Shown one piece after another: positions 1 to 6,900 of a DNA stretch of 12,397 nucleotides. The first letter of the stretch is position 1; every line of letters begins with the position of its first letter. Position numbers and translations under genes: made by a program. The notes under the pieces are model-generated. The model did not search any database and was not told the DNA's origin. It saw only the letters and a list, made by a program, of their open reading frames with translations. Source of the stretch: Fidelibacterota bacterium (GTDB taxonomy: Bacteria; Fidelibacterota; Marinisomatia; Marinisomatales; CAZVFT01); assembly GCA_014381485.1 (NCBI GenBank), contig JACNLN010000188.1, forward strand, positions 1 through 12,397. The letters are read 5' to 3'.

Positions 1-24
1 TATTTACGTATTTACATATTTACG
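1..24. repeat. Three 8-bp direct repeats at the window edge
   Basis: The first 24 bases are three consecutive copies of TATTTACR: TATTTACG at 1-8, TATTTACA at 9-16 and TATTTACG at 17-24. A T/A-rich tail follows. The array may continue beyond the left edge, so its true size is unknown. It lies downstream of the DUF4249-type gene and its hairpins, in non-coding DNA. Nothing links it to a known origin or binding site. Confidence 0.55.
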
Positions 25-44
25 TTTTTAAAACCCTAAAGGAT

Positions 45-61
45 AAAATCCGCGAACGGAT
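45..61 (-). terminator. Rho-independent terminator candidate after the receptor/lipoprotein operon
   Basis: Read on the minus strand this is ATCCG-TTCG-CGGAT followed by TTT: a perfect 5-bp stem (plus positions 48-52 and 57-61) with a TTCG tetraloop and a short T run. It starts about 40 bases after the stop codon at 101-103. The T run is short and the stem small, so termination is plausible but not certain. The left arm also overlaps AAAATCC (45-51), which could pair with GGATTTT at 71-77. The two folds therefore exclude each other. Confidence 0.5.
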
Positions 62-77
62 CTGCTGAATGGATTTT

Positions 78-89
78 AGGCTTCAGCCT
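78..89. repeat. Short perfect hairpin between stop codon and terminator
   Basis: AGGC-TTCA-GCCT forms a perfect 4-bp stem with a 4-base loop, 11 bases beyond the stop codon of the lipoprotein gene. On the minus strand it is followed by AAAATCC rather than a T run, so it is not a terminator by itself. It may protect the 3' end of the message, or be part of a dispersed intergenic repeat together with the next hairpin. Confidence 0.35.
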
Positions 90-100
90 TTCAGAATATT

Positions 101-853
101 TTATAGGTGAATCGTCGTTTTGCTCACTGCTCCAAAACAACCATATCCATTACTAACTGTTGTTACTGTTTCGTGGTAAGATTGTGGTTTAATAGTAATG
201 GATGATTGCAGGTATTCAGACAGGTTTTTTTCATATCCATAAATCTCAATGGTAGATGGGTCTCCACTCAACTCACTCAAGTCGAATGAGATGGAGATAT
301 TTTCACTTTCATTTACAATTCTGACCTGAATCTCATCTATATCGGAAATTAAGTAAACATCATAGAGATCAATACTCGGTGAGCTGAGAATAGTTACAGA
401 TACGGATTGTTGTGGTGTGTGGATGTATTCATCAATAGTTGGATAATTTGGGACTTGGGTGGTTGCTGTGAGTTCCGGTAAATCTGGAGATGAAACAGTC
501 AGAACATATTTCACTCCTTCTACAGGGACAAAGCTGCTGTCTGTATAGATATCACCTCGAGTAGTGTCTGAAATGAACGTAAATGTAGATGTATCCTCAG
601 CTATGATGGTAACATTCGCATTATTAACTACAGATGCAAAATCTTCTGTTATTTCTTCAGTTTTGTATGCTCTTTCAACACGGATGAAGGATGAACCGGG
701 ATTGTCATCCAACCGTAAAACCCCAAGAATGTTGTGTCCTGGTTCAAATTCCGTGTGGATAATATCAACAGGCATCGGTCCAGGATCAGTGGGTAAGTCG
801 CAGGAAACCATAATAATAAACAGGAAAATGGGAATATATTTTATTCCTTTCAT
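101..853 (-). CDS. DUF4249-type periplasmic lipoprotein
   Basis: Likely a lipoprotein of the DUF4249 family, whose members are usually encoded beside TonB-dependent receptors in FCB bacteria and have no proven biochemical role. What is visible: a signal peptide (residues 1-17) ending in IMVSC, so Cys18 is the probable lipidated residue, although Met at -3 is slightly unusual for a lipobox. Then comes a beta-rich body with the family layout: a stretch about binding partners and variable loops (residues 75-100), 'VEGVKYVLTVSSPDLPELTA' (111-130) and the closing 'SNGYGCFGA' (234-242). At 250 residues it is near the short end of the family as I know it. The start is supported by a Shine-Dalgarno AGAGGAAG seven bases or so upstream. 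It is the last gene of the operon, only 9 bases after the receptor stop codon. The family call is from pattern recognition, moderately sure. Confidence 0.72.
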   Translation of the reverse strand: MKGIKYIPIFLFIIMVSCDLPTDPGPMPVDIIHTEFEPGHNILGVLRLDDNPGSSFIRVERAYKTEEITEDFASVVNNANVTIIAEDTSTFTFISDTTRGDIYTDSSFVPVEGVKYVLTVSSPDLPELTATTQVPNYPTIDEYIHTPQQSVSVTILSSPSIDLYDVYLISDIDEIQVRIVNESENISISFDLSELSGDPSTIEIYGYEKNLSEYLQSSITIKPQSYHETVTTVSNGYGCFGAVSKTTIHL

Positions 854-856
854 TTT

Positions 857-864
857 CTTCCTCT
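857..864 (-). promoter_or_regulatory. Shine-Dalgarno site of the DUF4249-type gene
   Basis: The minus strand reads AGAGGAAG just before AAAATG. It is the clearest ribosome-binding site in the window and overlaps the TAG stop codon of the receptor gene (863-865), so the lipoprotein is probably translated by re-initiation or coupling. It fixes the start codon at 851-853. Confidence 0.65.
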
Positions 865-3187
865 AAAACTTGATACTGTATCCTACATTGATTGTTGGGA
901 AATAGCTTAGACCGATCCCATAGTAGCCGTAATCAGGGATATAGACGTACATATATGGATTCCTCTGTAAGAACAATAGATTCTTCACAGACATAGTAAA
1001 CCAGGCATCATTGGAACCAATGTATTTTGCCAGTCGGTAGCCGAACCCACTTCGCAATTTTTTCTTCAGACCAATCTCCCAGATGATTCGAGCAGGATAT
1101 CGAACATTGTTTTTTACTGGTGTGATCTGCTCAGGGAATACGCCGAATGTATTGTTAACTGGATCGTAGCTGTAATGATTGATATTTCCTGTTTCCCAGG
1201 TTCTGGGAAATCCTGATGTCAATTTGAAAGTCGTACTGGCGGTGATATCCTTTGTGATTTTATAAAGAATTAATGCTTTAAGATTATGTGTCTGGTCGCC
1301 ATCATATAAAAATTCTTCACCATTCTGTATGGATAGGTAACTTCGTGTTGATTTAGATATGGAATAACTCACCCAGCCTGAGAATTGATTCCAATTCCCC
1401 TTGATTAATATTTCTGTTCCATAGGCTAAACCATAACCTTTTTCCAATCCAGCTTTATAAGCATACACCGAACTGGAACTGGAGTGATAATCAAATCTAT
1501 AGAGGATTTTCAAATCTTTATAATAGCTGGATATTGAATAGTTTAAATTACCGGATAATTTTCCTTCCAAACCTAAAATATAATGAATGGATGTAAGCGG
1601 TTCCCGATCCAATAAAGGGTAGTAATAATCCAGAAATTGACTTATTTCCACATCCTGGGTATTCATTGCTGTGATGTACTGATAATATGTTCCCCAGGCA
1701 CTTTTTAAAGTGGACGAACCAAATTTTAATGCCATAGAAATTCTCGGTTCATTACGCCACCTGTTCTCGAGAGACAGTCTTGTTCGCCGGAGACCGAATT
1801 TGAAAGATAGCGTTCCCACTTCAATCTTATCTTGTAAATATATTGCCATTAGAACTGCATCTTCTTTATTAATACTGGATTGAATGGATTGATTGCCAGC
1901 GCTGTTTGAAAACGTATACAGATTTTGTTCAAATCCCAGTTTGATAGTCTGGTTCTGAAAGGTAAAATACGAAAGATTTCCTTTTGTCGTGAAATCAGAG
2001 ACAGCATTTGTGACGTCAGTTTCGTAGTTAAGGATGATGTCCACGTTATTGACGGTATCCTGTGTTGTGAACCGAAAGAAGTTTTTATTTTTTACATCAA
2101 ATCCAGAATAATATATATGTCCTTCTGCTACAAGATTGGGAGATAGAATTGATCGAATGTGAATTCCAGCAGCTTGATTGGATGTACTGGTGAGAAATCC
2201 TGTGCTATAGTTTCTGTATGCTGGATCGGAAAAATAAATCCCGAATCGTAGGAAATCATAATCTATGTAGTCCCGAGCATAAAACGCAGAAAATCGGAGT
2301 TTTGTATTTCCTATCATGGTTTGGTAAGCACAGTTGAAGTCTGCCATAACATTCGGCATGCCCATAGCAATCCTGGAGATGATATCGGTCAAAGTACGTC
2401 CAGAAATCATAGCCGTACCATTTCCAATTGCTGGGAATTCTACCGCTCCCTGAATTCCCGAAGTGGATGGTTTGAACTCACCTTTGATTTCATCTTTATG
2501 ACCTTCCCGGCTGGTGATATACAGGATGGATGAGTTACGTCCACCAAATTCAGCATCGAATCCGCCTACAAGCATTTCAATATTTTTAATGGCATAAGGA
2601 TTGAAGATGGCTTCCAGGCTCCACATGTGCTGAGGATTATAGATAGTCATACCGTCAAGTTGTACAAGGTTTTCCCCAGGATCACTTCCCCGTACATAAT
2701 ACAGCGGTGAAATTGGATCGGAGATAGTTACGCTTGGTGAATACTGAACCAGTTTGAAGACATCCTTTCCCATTTGCGGAACCTCCCGCAGCACCTCTGG
2801 ATCTACTTCAAAACTTGCAATGTCCATATCCTTCTTTATCAGGTTGCCGCGATTGGCAGTAATAGTTACTGCTTTCCCTTCCAACGTAGTTGGTTTGAGA
2901 GGAATCGTGTGTAAAAACAGGTTTTTTACATACACTTGGACATTGATGGTTTTATCAGTATAGGCTATGTGAGAAATTTTAATTGTATAGTTACCTTGAG
3001 GAATACTGTGAATGACAAAAAAACCATTCATATCTGTTGATGTGCCCAGGTGGGTTCCTTCTACGATTACATTTACTCCAATAATGGTTTCACCAGACTT
3101 TTCATCAGCAACATATCCAGACAGATTGGCTCCAAATGATGTGGATATAAGAATTAGTAATATCACTCCTGCAAGAATATTTTTCAT
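863..3187 (-). CDS. TonB-dependent outer-membrane receptor with carboxypeptidase-regulatory-like N-terminal domain
   Basis: A TonB-dependent receptor that would import a ligand across the outer membrane using energy from TonB-ExbBD. Signal peptide at residues 1-20 (cleavage near SFGA|N). Residues 22-100 are a carboxypeptidase-D-regulatory-like beta domain ('GYVADEKSGETIIGVNVIVE' at 24-43, 'NGFFVIHSIPQGNYTI' at 54-69). Residues about 115-228 are the plug, with 'YYVRGSDPGENLVQLDGM' (163-180), 'NPYAIKNIEMLVGGFDAEFG' (196-215) and 'RNSSILYITSREG' (217-229). The rest is a barrel rich in alternating aromatic strands, ending in 'NVGYSIKF' with the C-terminal Phe typical of barrel proteins. At 774 residues it is smaller than SusC-type receptors (about 1000), and no SusD partner follows, so I do not call it SusC. 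It overlaps the upstream gene by ATGA (3184-3187) and is followed 9 bases later by a DUF4249-type lipoprotein. Substrate unknown. Confidence 0.93.
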   Translation of the reverse strand: MKNILAGVILLILISTSFGANLSGYVADEKSGETIIGVNVIVEGTHLGTSTDMNGFFVIHSIPQGNYTIKISHIAYTDKTINVQVYVKNLFLHTIPLKPTTLEGKAVTITANRGNLIKKDMDIASFEVDPEVLREVPQMGKDVFKLVQYSPSVTISDPISPLYYVRGSDPGENLVQLDGMTIYNPQHMWSLEAIFNPYAIKNIEMLVGGFDAEFGGRNSSILYITSREGHKDEIKGEFKPSTSGIQGAVEFPAIGNGTAMISGRTLTDIISRIAMGMPNVMADFNCAYQTMIGNTKLRFSAFYARDYIDYDFLRFGIYFSDPAYRNYSTGFLTSTSNQAAGIHIRSILSPNLVAEGHIYYSGFDVKNKNFFRFTTQDTVNNVDIILNYETDVTNAVSDFTTKGNLSYFTFQNQTIKLGFEQNLYTFSNSAGNQSIQSSINKEDAVLMAIYLQDKIEVGTLSFKFGLRRTRLSLENRWRNEPRISMALKFGSSTLKSAWGTYYQYITAMNTQDVEISQFLDYYYPLLDREPLTSIHYILGLEGKLSGNLNYSISSYYKDLKILYRFDYHSSSSSVYAYKAGLEKGYGLAYGTEILIKGNWNQFSGWVSYSISKSTRSYLSIQNGEEFLYDGDQTHNLKALILYKITKDITASTTFKLTSGFPRTWETGNINHYSYDPVNNTFGVFPEQITPVKNNVRYPARIIWEIGLKKKLRSGFGYRLAKYIGSNDAWFTMSVKNLLFLQRNPYMYVYIPDYGYYGIGLSYFPTINVGYSIKF

Positions 3188-4200
3188 GGCAGAACGACTC
3201 CAAAGGTAAATAACAAACCAGTCTCAAAATATGGGATAACTTCCGGAAGGAGATTAATATTTTGATGAATCCCAACACCAGCAAACAGCCCTTTCAGGTA
3301 ACATGGGCGATATTCAATACTTCCTGTTAGTCCAACATTAACCATAAAGATATTCCACCAGTCCAGATAATCAAATTTTGCCGTATTAAAGCTGTTAAAA
3401 CCTACTCTGCCAGTGACATTTATACGGGTCAGCCATTTTGAGTTTAGCCGGAAATACCACTGCTGATCTTTTCCGCCTATAGCGATAGATTCGTGCAGGG
3501 ATGATTTTCGATAATAGATACTTGGAGTATTACGACTGTATTTTTTCATTTGATCTGTTGGATAATCTAAGGATAGTCGTCCATCGAGAATAAATCCATC
3601 GGGCAGATAGATAACATCAATCCAGGATAGTAATTGGTGACGATAGGTGAAGGGCGAAATTGTGGGATTTGGCTCGATAGATGTTAGAGCAGATTTTTGT
3701 GTTTTCACCCACTCGAATAAAATGTTACCAATCATTTCTTTGGTTTTTTTCTTCCCGGACTTTTTTGTTCTAATTTCCCATTGCCAGTCTTTTATTATTT
3801 GTCCATCACTATCTACCAGTTTGGTATAGCCGTTCAATTTTGGACCTTTCACAAAAAGTGGATTGGTATCATTGGAATAAGATAGATTCTCGATAATAAG
3901 TTTAGTGTCAGCGTCAAGCAGAGCTTCTCTAAGAAACCCATATACAATATCTGCAAGAGGTTGTTTTAATACGTAATAGTGATCAATCGGGACGAATATC
4001 CATTTTTTATCTTGTAAAATGCAGATGAGATTTTCTGGAGTTCCCCGTTTGTCATCAATGCTTATTGAGGATGATGGGGTGAGAAGTGAGTCACCGGGAA
4101 TGGTGATGATTGAAGTATCAGCGATAAAACTACCGAGTGGTCCGTTCTCTGCCACTGTGATTGAAAAGATCAGGAAGAAAGTAGAAAGTAATCGCTTCAC
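3184..4200 (-). CDS. Exported protein of unknown function, first gene of the receptor operon
   Basis: I do not recognise this family. From the GTG at 4198-4200 the protein has a clean signal peptide (MKRLLSTFFLIFSITVA); an in-frame TTG at 4213-4215 would add five residues (MLVDN) in front of it. Neither has a good Shine-Dalgarno, and I prefer the GTG because the signal peptide then begins in the usual way. Numbering from the TTG, the body includes 'WIFVPIDHYYVLKQPLADI' (72-90), a basic patch 'KKSGKKKTK' (151-159) and a C-terminal third (about 200-343) dominated by aromatic, alternating beta strands that end in 'YFETGLLFTFGVVLP'. This suggests an outer-membrane-associated or periplasmic beta protein. 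Its stop codon overlaps the receptor start (ATGA), so the two are probably translationally coupled and act together. A role as an accessory or assembly partner of the receptor is inference. Confidence 0.75.
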   Translation of the reverse strand: MKRLLSTFFLIFSITVAENGPLGSFIADTSIITIPGDSLLTPSSSISIDDKRGTPENLICILQDKKWIFVPIDHYYVLKQPLADIVYGFLREALLDADTKLIIENLSYSNDTNPLFVKGPKLNGYTKLVDSDGQIIKDWQWEIRTKKSGKKKTKEMIGNILFEWVKTQKSALTSIEPNPTISPFTYRHQLLSWIDVIYLPDGFILDGRLSLDYPTDQMKKYSRNTPSIYYRKSSLHESIAIGGKDQQWYFRLNSKWLTRINVTGRVGFNSFNTAKFDYLDWWNIFMVNVGLTGSIEYRPCYLKGLFAGVGIHQNINLLPEVIPYFETGLLFTFGVVLP

Positions 4201-4294
4201 GTTGTCGACCAGCAAATAGTAATTATTTTATTCGCTGGAGCAGTTCAGAGGAATTAATTTCATTGACTCTGTTCTAAATATAGACTTATTCATT

Positions 4295-4533
4295 GTTGGT
4301 AAGCCTCGGCGTAGCCGGCCTCTCCGTAGCCAGAACGGCCAGGGCCACGGCGAACCCTGGTTATTGTCGGAACGTAGTGGAGACTCCGATTTATCGGGGG
4401 TAACTGGTTATTGGCTAATGGTGAGTACCACTCACCACTCACCACTCACCAGTTTACCACTCACCAGTTTACCACTCATAACTCACCAGTTTACCAGGGT
4501 CGCCGTAGGCTACGCCGAGGCCTCACCACCAAC
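4295..4533. repeat. 239-bp repeat-like element with inverted ends, non-coding
   Basis: The two ends mirror each other. GTTGGT (4295-4300) matches ACCAAC (4528-4533), and GCCTCGGCGTAGCC (4303-4316) is a perfect 14-bp inverted copy of 4508-4521. Further in, CGGCGAACCCTGGT (4348-4361) pairs with ACCAGGGTCGCCG (4493-4505) with one extra base. The left arm has about 31 extra GC-rich bases (4317-4347). The centre holds alternative small hairpins: TCGGA/TCCGA (4367-4371/4385-4389) and CCGAT-TT-ATCGG (4386-4397), which exclude each other. It also holds a short tandem array (4427-4499). The arms are far richer in G and C than the flanks. No open reading frame and no clear target-site duplication is visible. 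It looks like a dispersed intergenic element or a MITE-like sequence; mobility is unproven. Confidence 0.6.
4427..4499. repeat. Tandem array of 7/8-bp units ACCACTC and ACCAGTTT
   Basis: The array reads ACCACTC three times (4427-4447), ACCAGTTT (4448-4455), ACCACTC (4456-4462), ACCAGTTT (4463-4470), ACCACTC (4471-4477), ATAACTC (4478-4484), ACCAGTTT (4485-4492) and ACCAGGG (4493-4499). Seen another way, a 15-bp unit ACCACTC-ACCAGTTT recurs almost three times, with a degenerate unit inside the last. Such short units can change in copy number by slippage. The array lies inside the larger element and is not a CRISPR. Confidence 0.8.
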
Positions 4534-4557
4534 AAAATAGTGGATAATTCTTACAGT

Positions 4558-5115
4558 TCATAGAACCCAGCCATTTCTTTTAACCCACTGAGTTTCACCT
4601 CCACCAGACTGATGAGTATAGTATCGCGCCAGGACAAACAGATAATCTGACAAACGATTTAGATACACAATCCACAGCTCTCTTCCTTTTTCCGTTTCAA
4701 GCAACCCGACCAAAGTTCGTTCAGCCCTTCGACAGACTGCTCTGGCAAGACCCAATCTCGAGGAAAACTCATCTCCACCGGGTAGGATGAATTCTTTCAA
4801 AGGGGGGAGTTCACTATTCATCTTTTCGATATGTTTTTCTAAAAAATTAACCCGTTCATCAGGAAGAAGATTCAAATCACTATCCGGTAACGCCAGTTCC
4901 CCACCCAAGTTAAAGAGATCGTTCTGGATAGACTTGAGGTCAGATATGCAGGAATTATCCGTTGTTTTAGTGATGGCAAAGCCGAGGAAGGCATTTAGTT
5001 CATCAATCTCGCCAATGGTATGGATTCGAGGATGATTTTTAGATATGCGAGTTCCATTTCCAAGATCTGTTTCGCCTTTATCGCCTTTTTTCGTGGTTAC
5101 TCTGGTAATTCGCAT
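4558..5115 (-). CDS. Cob(I)yrinic acid a,c-diamide (cobalamin) adenosyltransferase, PduO type
   Basis: Transfers the 5'-deoxyadenosyl group of ATP to cob(I)alamin in the cytoplasm, making adenosylcobalamin for enzymes such as methylmalonyl-CoA mutase or diol dehydratase. The family marks are all present: the N-terminal ATP-binding segment 'TKKGDKGETDLGNGTRISK' (residues 8-26), 'GEIDELNAFLG' (35-45), 'LFNLGGEL' (67-74), 'LPGGDEFSSRLGLARAVCRR' with the following 'AER', and 'YLNRLSDYLFVLAR' near the C-terminus. At 185 residues the length is normal for the single-domain family. I chose the ATG at 5113-5115, because it overlaps the antiporter stop codon as TGATG; a TTG immediately upstream would add one residue. 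No Pdu microcompartment or cobalamin-synthesis gene is nearby, so its role is likely cofactor salvage. The antiporter partner is not a usual companion. Confidence 0.93.
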   Translation of the reverse strand: MRITRVTTKKGDKGETDLGNGTRISKNHPRIHTIGEIDELNAFLGFAITKTTDNSCISDLKSIQNDLFNLGGELALPDSDLNLLPDERVNFLEKHIEKMNSELPPLKEFILPGGDEFSSRLGLARAVCRRAERTLVGLLETEKGRELWIVYLNRLSDYLFVLARYYTHQSGGGETQWVKRNGWVL

Positions 5116-6599
5116 CAAAAGAAAATAACACTAATTAAGATAAAAATGGGAATTAAAATTGGGATGGAATATTTCAGCATATATCCGAAGAAACTCGGCA
5201 TATCGATTCCTGATTCTTCCGCAATGGATTTTACCATAAAGTTTGGAGCATTGCCGATGTATGTGTTTGCTCCCATAAAAACAGCTCCCGCTGAAATTGC
5301 CAGGAGGGTATTGTAGTGGGGACCCATGAGGTTTACAGGGTCACCCCCGGCGGTATTAAAGAATACAAGATAGGTGGGAGCATTGTCCAGAAAGCTGGAT
5401 AGAATACCTGTAGCCCAGAAATACATGGTGTTCACAGGATTTCCACTGGTATCGGAAACGGATTGAATAATGGGAGACAAAGTCCCATCAACGCCGGCTT
5501 TTAATATGGCGATAGCCGGGATAATCGTAACGAAGATACCGGCAAATAGTTTTGCGACCTCCTGAATAGGAAACCAGGTATATTCATTCGCCTTCCGAAT
5601 GGTCATGGGTGTCACCTTCCAGCTGATGAATACAAGAGTGAGAAGCAACAGGTCTCTGGTGAGGTTTTGAAGTTCAACGTCAATATGATACACTTGAAAA
5701 GTGATACCAGGTTGCCAAAATCCACTCAACAATACAGACGAAATGACTCCCAGTAGAAATAGAAAATTTATTTTTCCCTCCAGTCCCAATTTTTCCTCTG
5801 AAGTATGGGAAACGTCAGAAGTTAGTTTTGATAGATCTTCCTTCCTGTAATAATAAGAATCGATGATATAAAAAAGAATGAGCAGTAAAAACACCACGAA
5901 AAGCATAGGAAGTAACATCGCTTTAGTTGTCCAGAAAAAATTTACACCTTTAAGAAATCCCAGAAAAAGAGGGGGATCTCCCAGGGGAGTCAGGGAACCT
6001 CCAATATTCGCAACGAGGAAGATAAAAAATACCACTATATGAACCTTGTGTTTACGCCATTTATTAGCCCGAAGTAGAGGGCGGATCAACAGCATGGCAG
6101 CACCTGTGGTTCCCATCCAACTGGCTAAAATAGTACCCACTACAATAAACCCCGTATTAACGATTGGAGAGCCCTGTAAATTTCCTGTAAGACGAATGCC
6201 CCCAGAAATCGTAAAAAGAGCTAAGAGTAAAATAATAAAAGGAAAGTATTCCAATAATGACACGTGTAATAGCTCATAAAGGGTGGTGGAATATCCCTGG
6301 GTGAAAAAGGAGGGGATAATAAACATAAGTGACCAGAACAGAGATACTTTTCCAAAATGATGATGCCAGAAGTGTGGAGCAAGCAGTGGGAAAATGGCAA
6401 TAGATAAAAGAATACCGATAAATGGTAATGCCCATAAGATGGGAAGATTCTTTCCCACTATGTGAGGAGGGTGGTGAGAAGCGTCAATGGAATGGATTGG
6501 GTCGGGCGAGTGGTTGAGGTCTTCACCTACGAGTGAAACTGGTGCTGAAAGAAGGAGGATTGAAACAGTAAAGATGGTGAATATGTGTTTAACCGTCAT
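5115..6599 (-). CDS. Na+/H+ antiporter of the NhaD / arsenite-permease (ion transporter) superfamily
   Basis: An inner-membrane antiporter with about 11-13 hydrophobic segments over 494 residues, expected to exchange Na+ for H+ and so take part in pH and sodium homeostasis. Diagnostic segments are 'ANIGGSLTPLGDPPLFLGFL' (197-216), 'SSFLDNAPTYLVFF' (401-414) and 'GANTYIGNAPNFMVKSIAEE' (443-462). They form the two symmetry-related NAP-type motifs of this superfamily. The N-terminus looks like a cleavable signal peptide (1-25), followed by a His-rich stretch at 30-46 (six His in 17 residues) before the first membrane segment; a second cluster, HFWHHHF, lies at 76-82. The start is ATG with only a weak AGAAG-like signal. 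The stop codon overlaps the next start (TGATG), so the adenosyltransferase is co-translated. Arsenite or organic-anion transport is possible within the superfamily, but the motifs fit the Na+/H+ branch best. Confidence 0.88.
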   Translation of the reverse strand: MTVKHIFTIFTVSILLLSAPVSLVGEDLNHSPDPIHSIDASHHPPHIVGKNLPILWALPFIGILLSIAIFPLLAPHFWHHHFGKVSLFWSLMFIIPSFFTQGYSTTLYELLHVSLLEYFPFIILLLALFTISGGIRLTGNLQGSPIVNTGFIVVGTILASWMGTTGAAMLLIRPLLRANKWRKHKVHIVVFFIFLVANIGGSLTPLGDPPLFLGFLKGVNFFWTTKAMLLPMLFVVFLLLILFYIIDSYYYRKEDLSKLTSDVSHTSEEKLGLEGKINFLFLLGVISSVLLSGFWQPGITFQVYHIDVELQNLTRDLLLLTLVFISWKVTPMTIRKANEYTWFPIQEVAKLFAGIFVTIIPAIAILKAGVDGTLSPIIQSVSDTSGNPVNTMYFWATGILSSFLDNAPTYLVFFNTAGGDPVNLMGPHYNTLLAISAGAVFMGANTYIGNAPNFMVKSIAEESGIDMPSFFGYMLKYSIPILIPIFILISVIFF

Positions 6600-6900
6600 T
6601 ACTTCTGATTTCTTTTTACTAATCGGGGTGAAAGTTAAAATGTACTGATGAGAATGAATAATAAAAATTGTTACCCTATACGAAGAAGGGATGTATTGCT
6701 ATACTCGTCACCTTCCTACTCCAATAGGAGCTATGAATATATTTTTGTTTGATTACATTTCATGGATGGTTCGGATTTGAGGAAGGGTTATCAATAAAAT
6801 CAACTGAACCTATAGGTTTCAGTCCTTCTTAAAGTGTACTCATAGATGGAATTGAAAATTCTAACTATGGAGCAAATGAAATTTCAAAGTACCCGCAATT
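6600..6900. other. 301-base intergenic region between the beta-helix gene and the antiporter gene
   Basis: An AT-rich spacer between two genes of the same strand. It contains the terminator-like hairpin at 6804-6824 for the upstream beta-helix gene, and must contain the promoter of the antiporter-adenosyltransferase pair. I could not identify a convincing promoter: the minus strand has TTGGAG (6719-6724) and TATAGC 15 bases further on, which is a poor fit. A weak CTCC-AATA-GGAG palindrome lies at 6719-6730. A 32-codon plus-strand frame at 6654-6752 shows no sign of being a gene. Confidence 0.45.
6804..6824 (-). terminator. Terminator-like hairpin downstream of the beta-helix gene
   Basis: On the minus strand the sequence is ACTGAAACC-TATA-GGTTCAGT: an 8-bp stem with a single bulged A and a TATA loop. 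It is followed by TGATTTTATTGAT. It lies about 77 bases after the stop codon at 6901-6903. The T tract is interrupted and begins two bases after the stem, so it is a moderate candidate for a Rho-independent terminator separating this gene from the antiporter operon. Confidence 0.4.

Larger units (their letters stand above)
4216..4557. other. 342-base non-coding region upstream of the receptor operon
   Basis: No convincing gene is visible. Positions 4295-4533 are taken up by a repeat-like element described separately. The 79 bases between that element and the first start of the operon (4216-4294) must hold the proximal leader. On the minus strand they contain TATATTTA (4275-4282), one base away from the Bacteroidetes -7 consensus TAnnTTTG. 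I see no matching -33 TTTG at the right distance, so I do not call a promoter. The 24 bases after the adenosyltransferase stop codon carry no terminator of their own. Confidence 0.5.

Noticed and set aside
564..866. Plus-strand reading frame of 100 codons opposite the DUF4249-type gene
   Set aside because: It is antisense to a gene with a signal peptide, lipobox and Shine-Dalgarno, and its translation shows no family feature. The same holds for other antisense frames such as 5020-5316 and 4019-4219.
101..3187. SusC/SusD polysaccharide-utilisation pair
   Set aside because: The receptor is too short for a SusC, and the lipoprotein is far smaller than SusD and lacks its helical repeats; its ending fits DUF4249.
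4427..4499. CRISPR-like short direct repeats
   Set aside because: The units are only 7-8 bases, directly adjacent and without unique spacers of constant length. It is a simple tandem array.
4290..4540. Insertion sequence
   Set aside because: There is no transposase frame and no target-site duplication. The block can only be called a repeat-like or MITE-like element.
4558..5115. Part of a propanediol-utilisation (Pdu) microcompartment locus
   Set aside because: Only the single-domain adenosyltransferase is present. No shell protein or diol dehydratase gene is in the window.
6719..6730. CTCC-AATA-GGAG palindrome as an operator or terminator
   Set aside because: A 4-bp stem without a T run or a second copy is expected by chance in this much sequence.
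6654..6752. 32-codon plus-strand reading frame in the intergenic region
   Set aside because: It has no clear Shine-Dalgarno, no recognisable motif or membrane segment, and is against the direction of every other gene here. A frame of this size is expected by chance.
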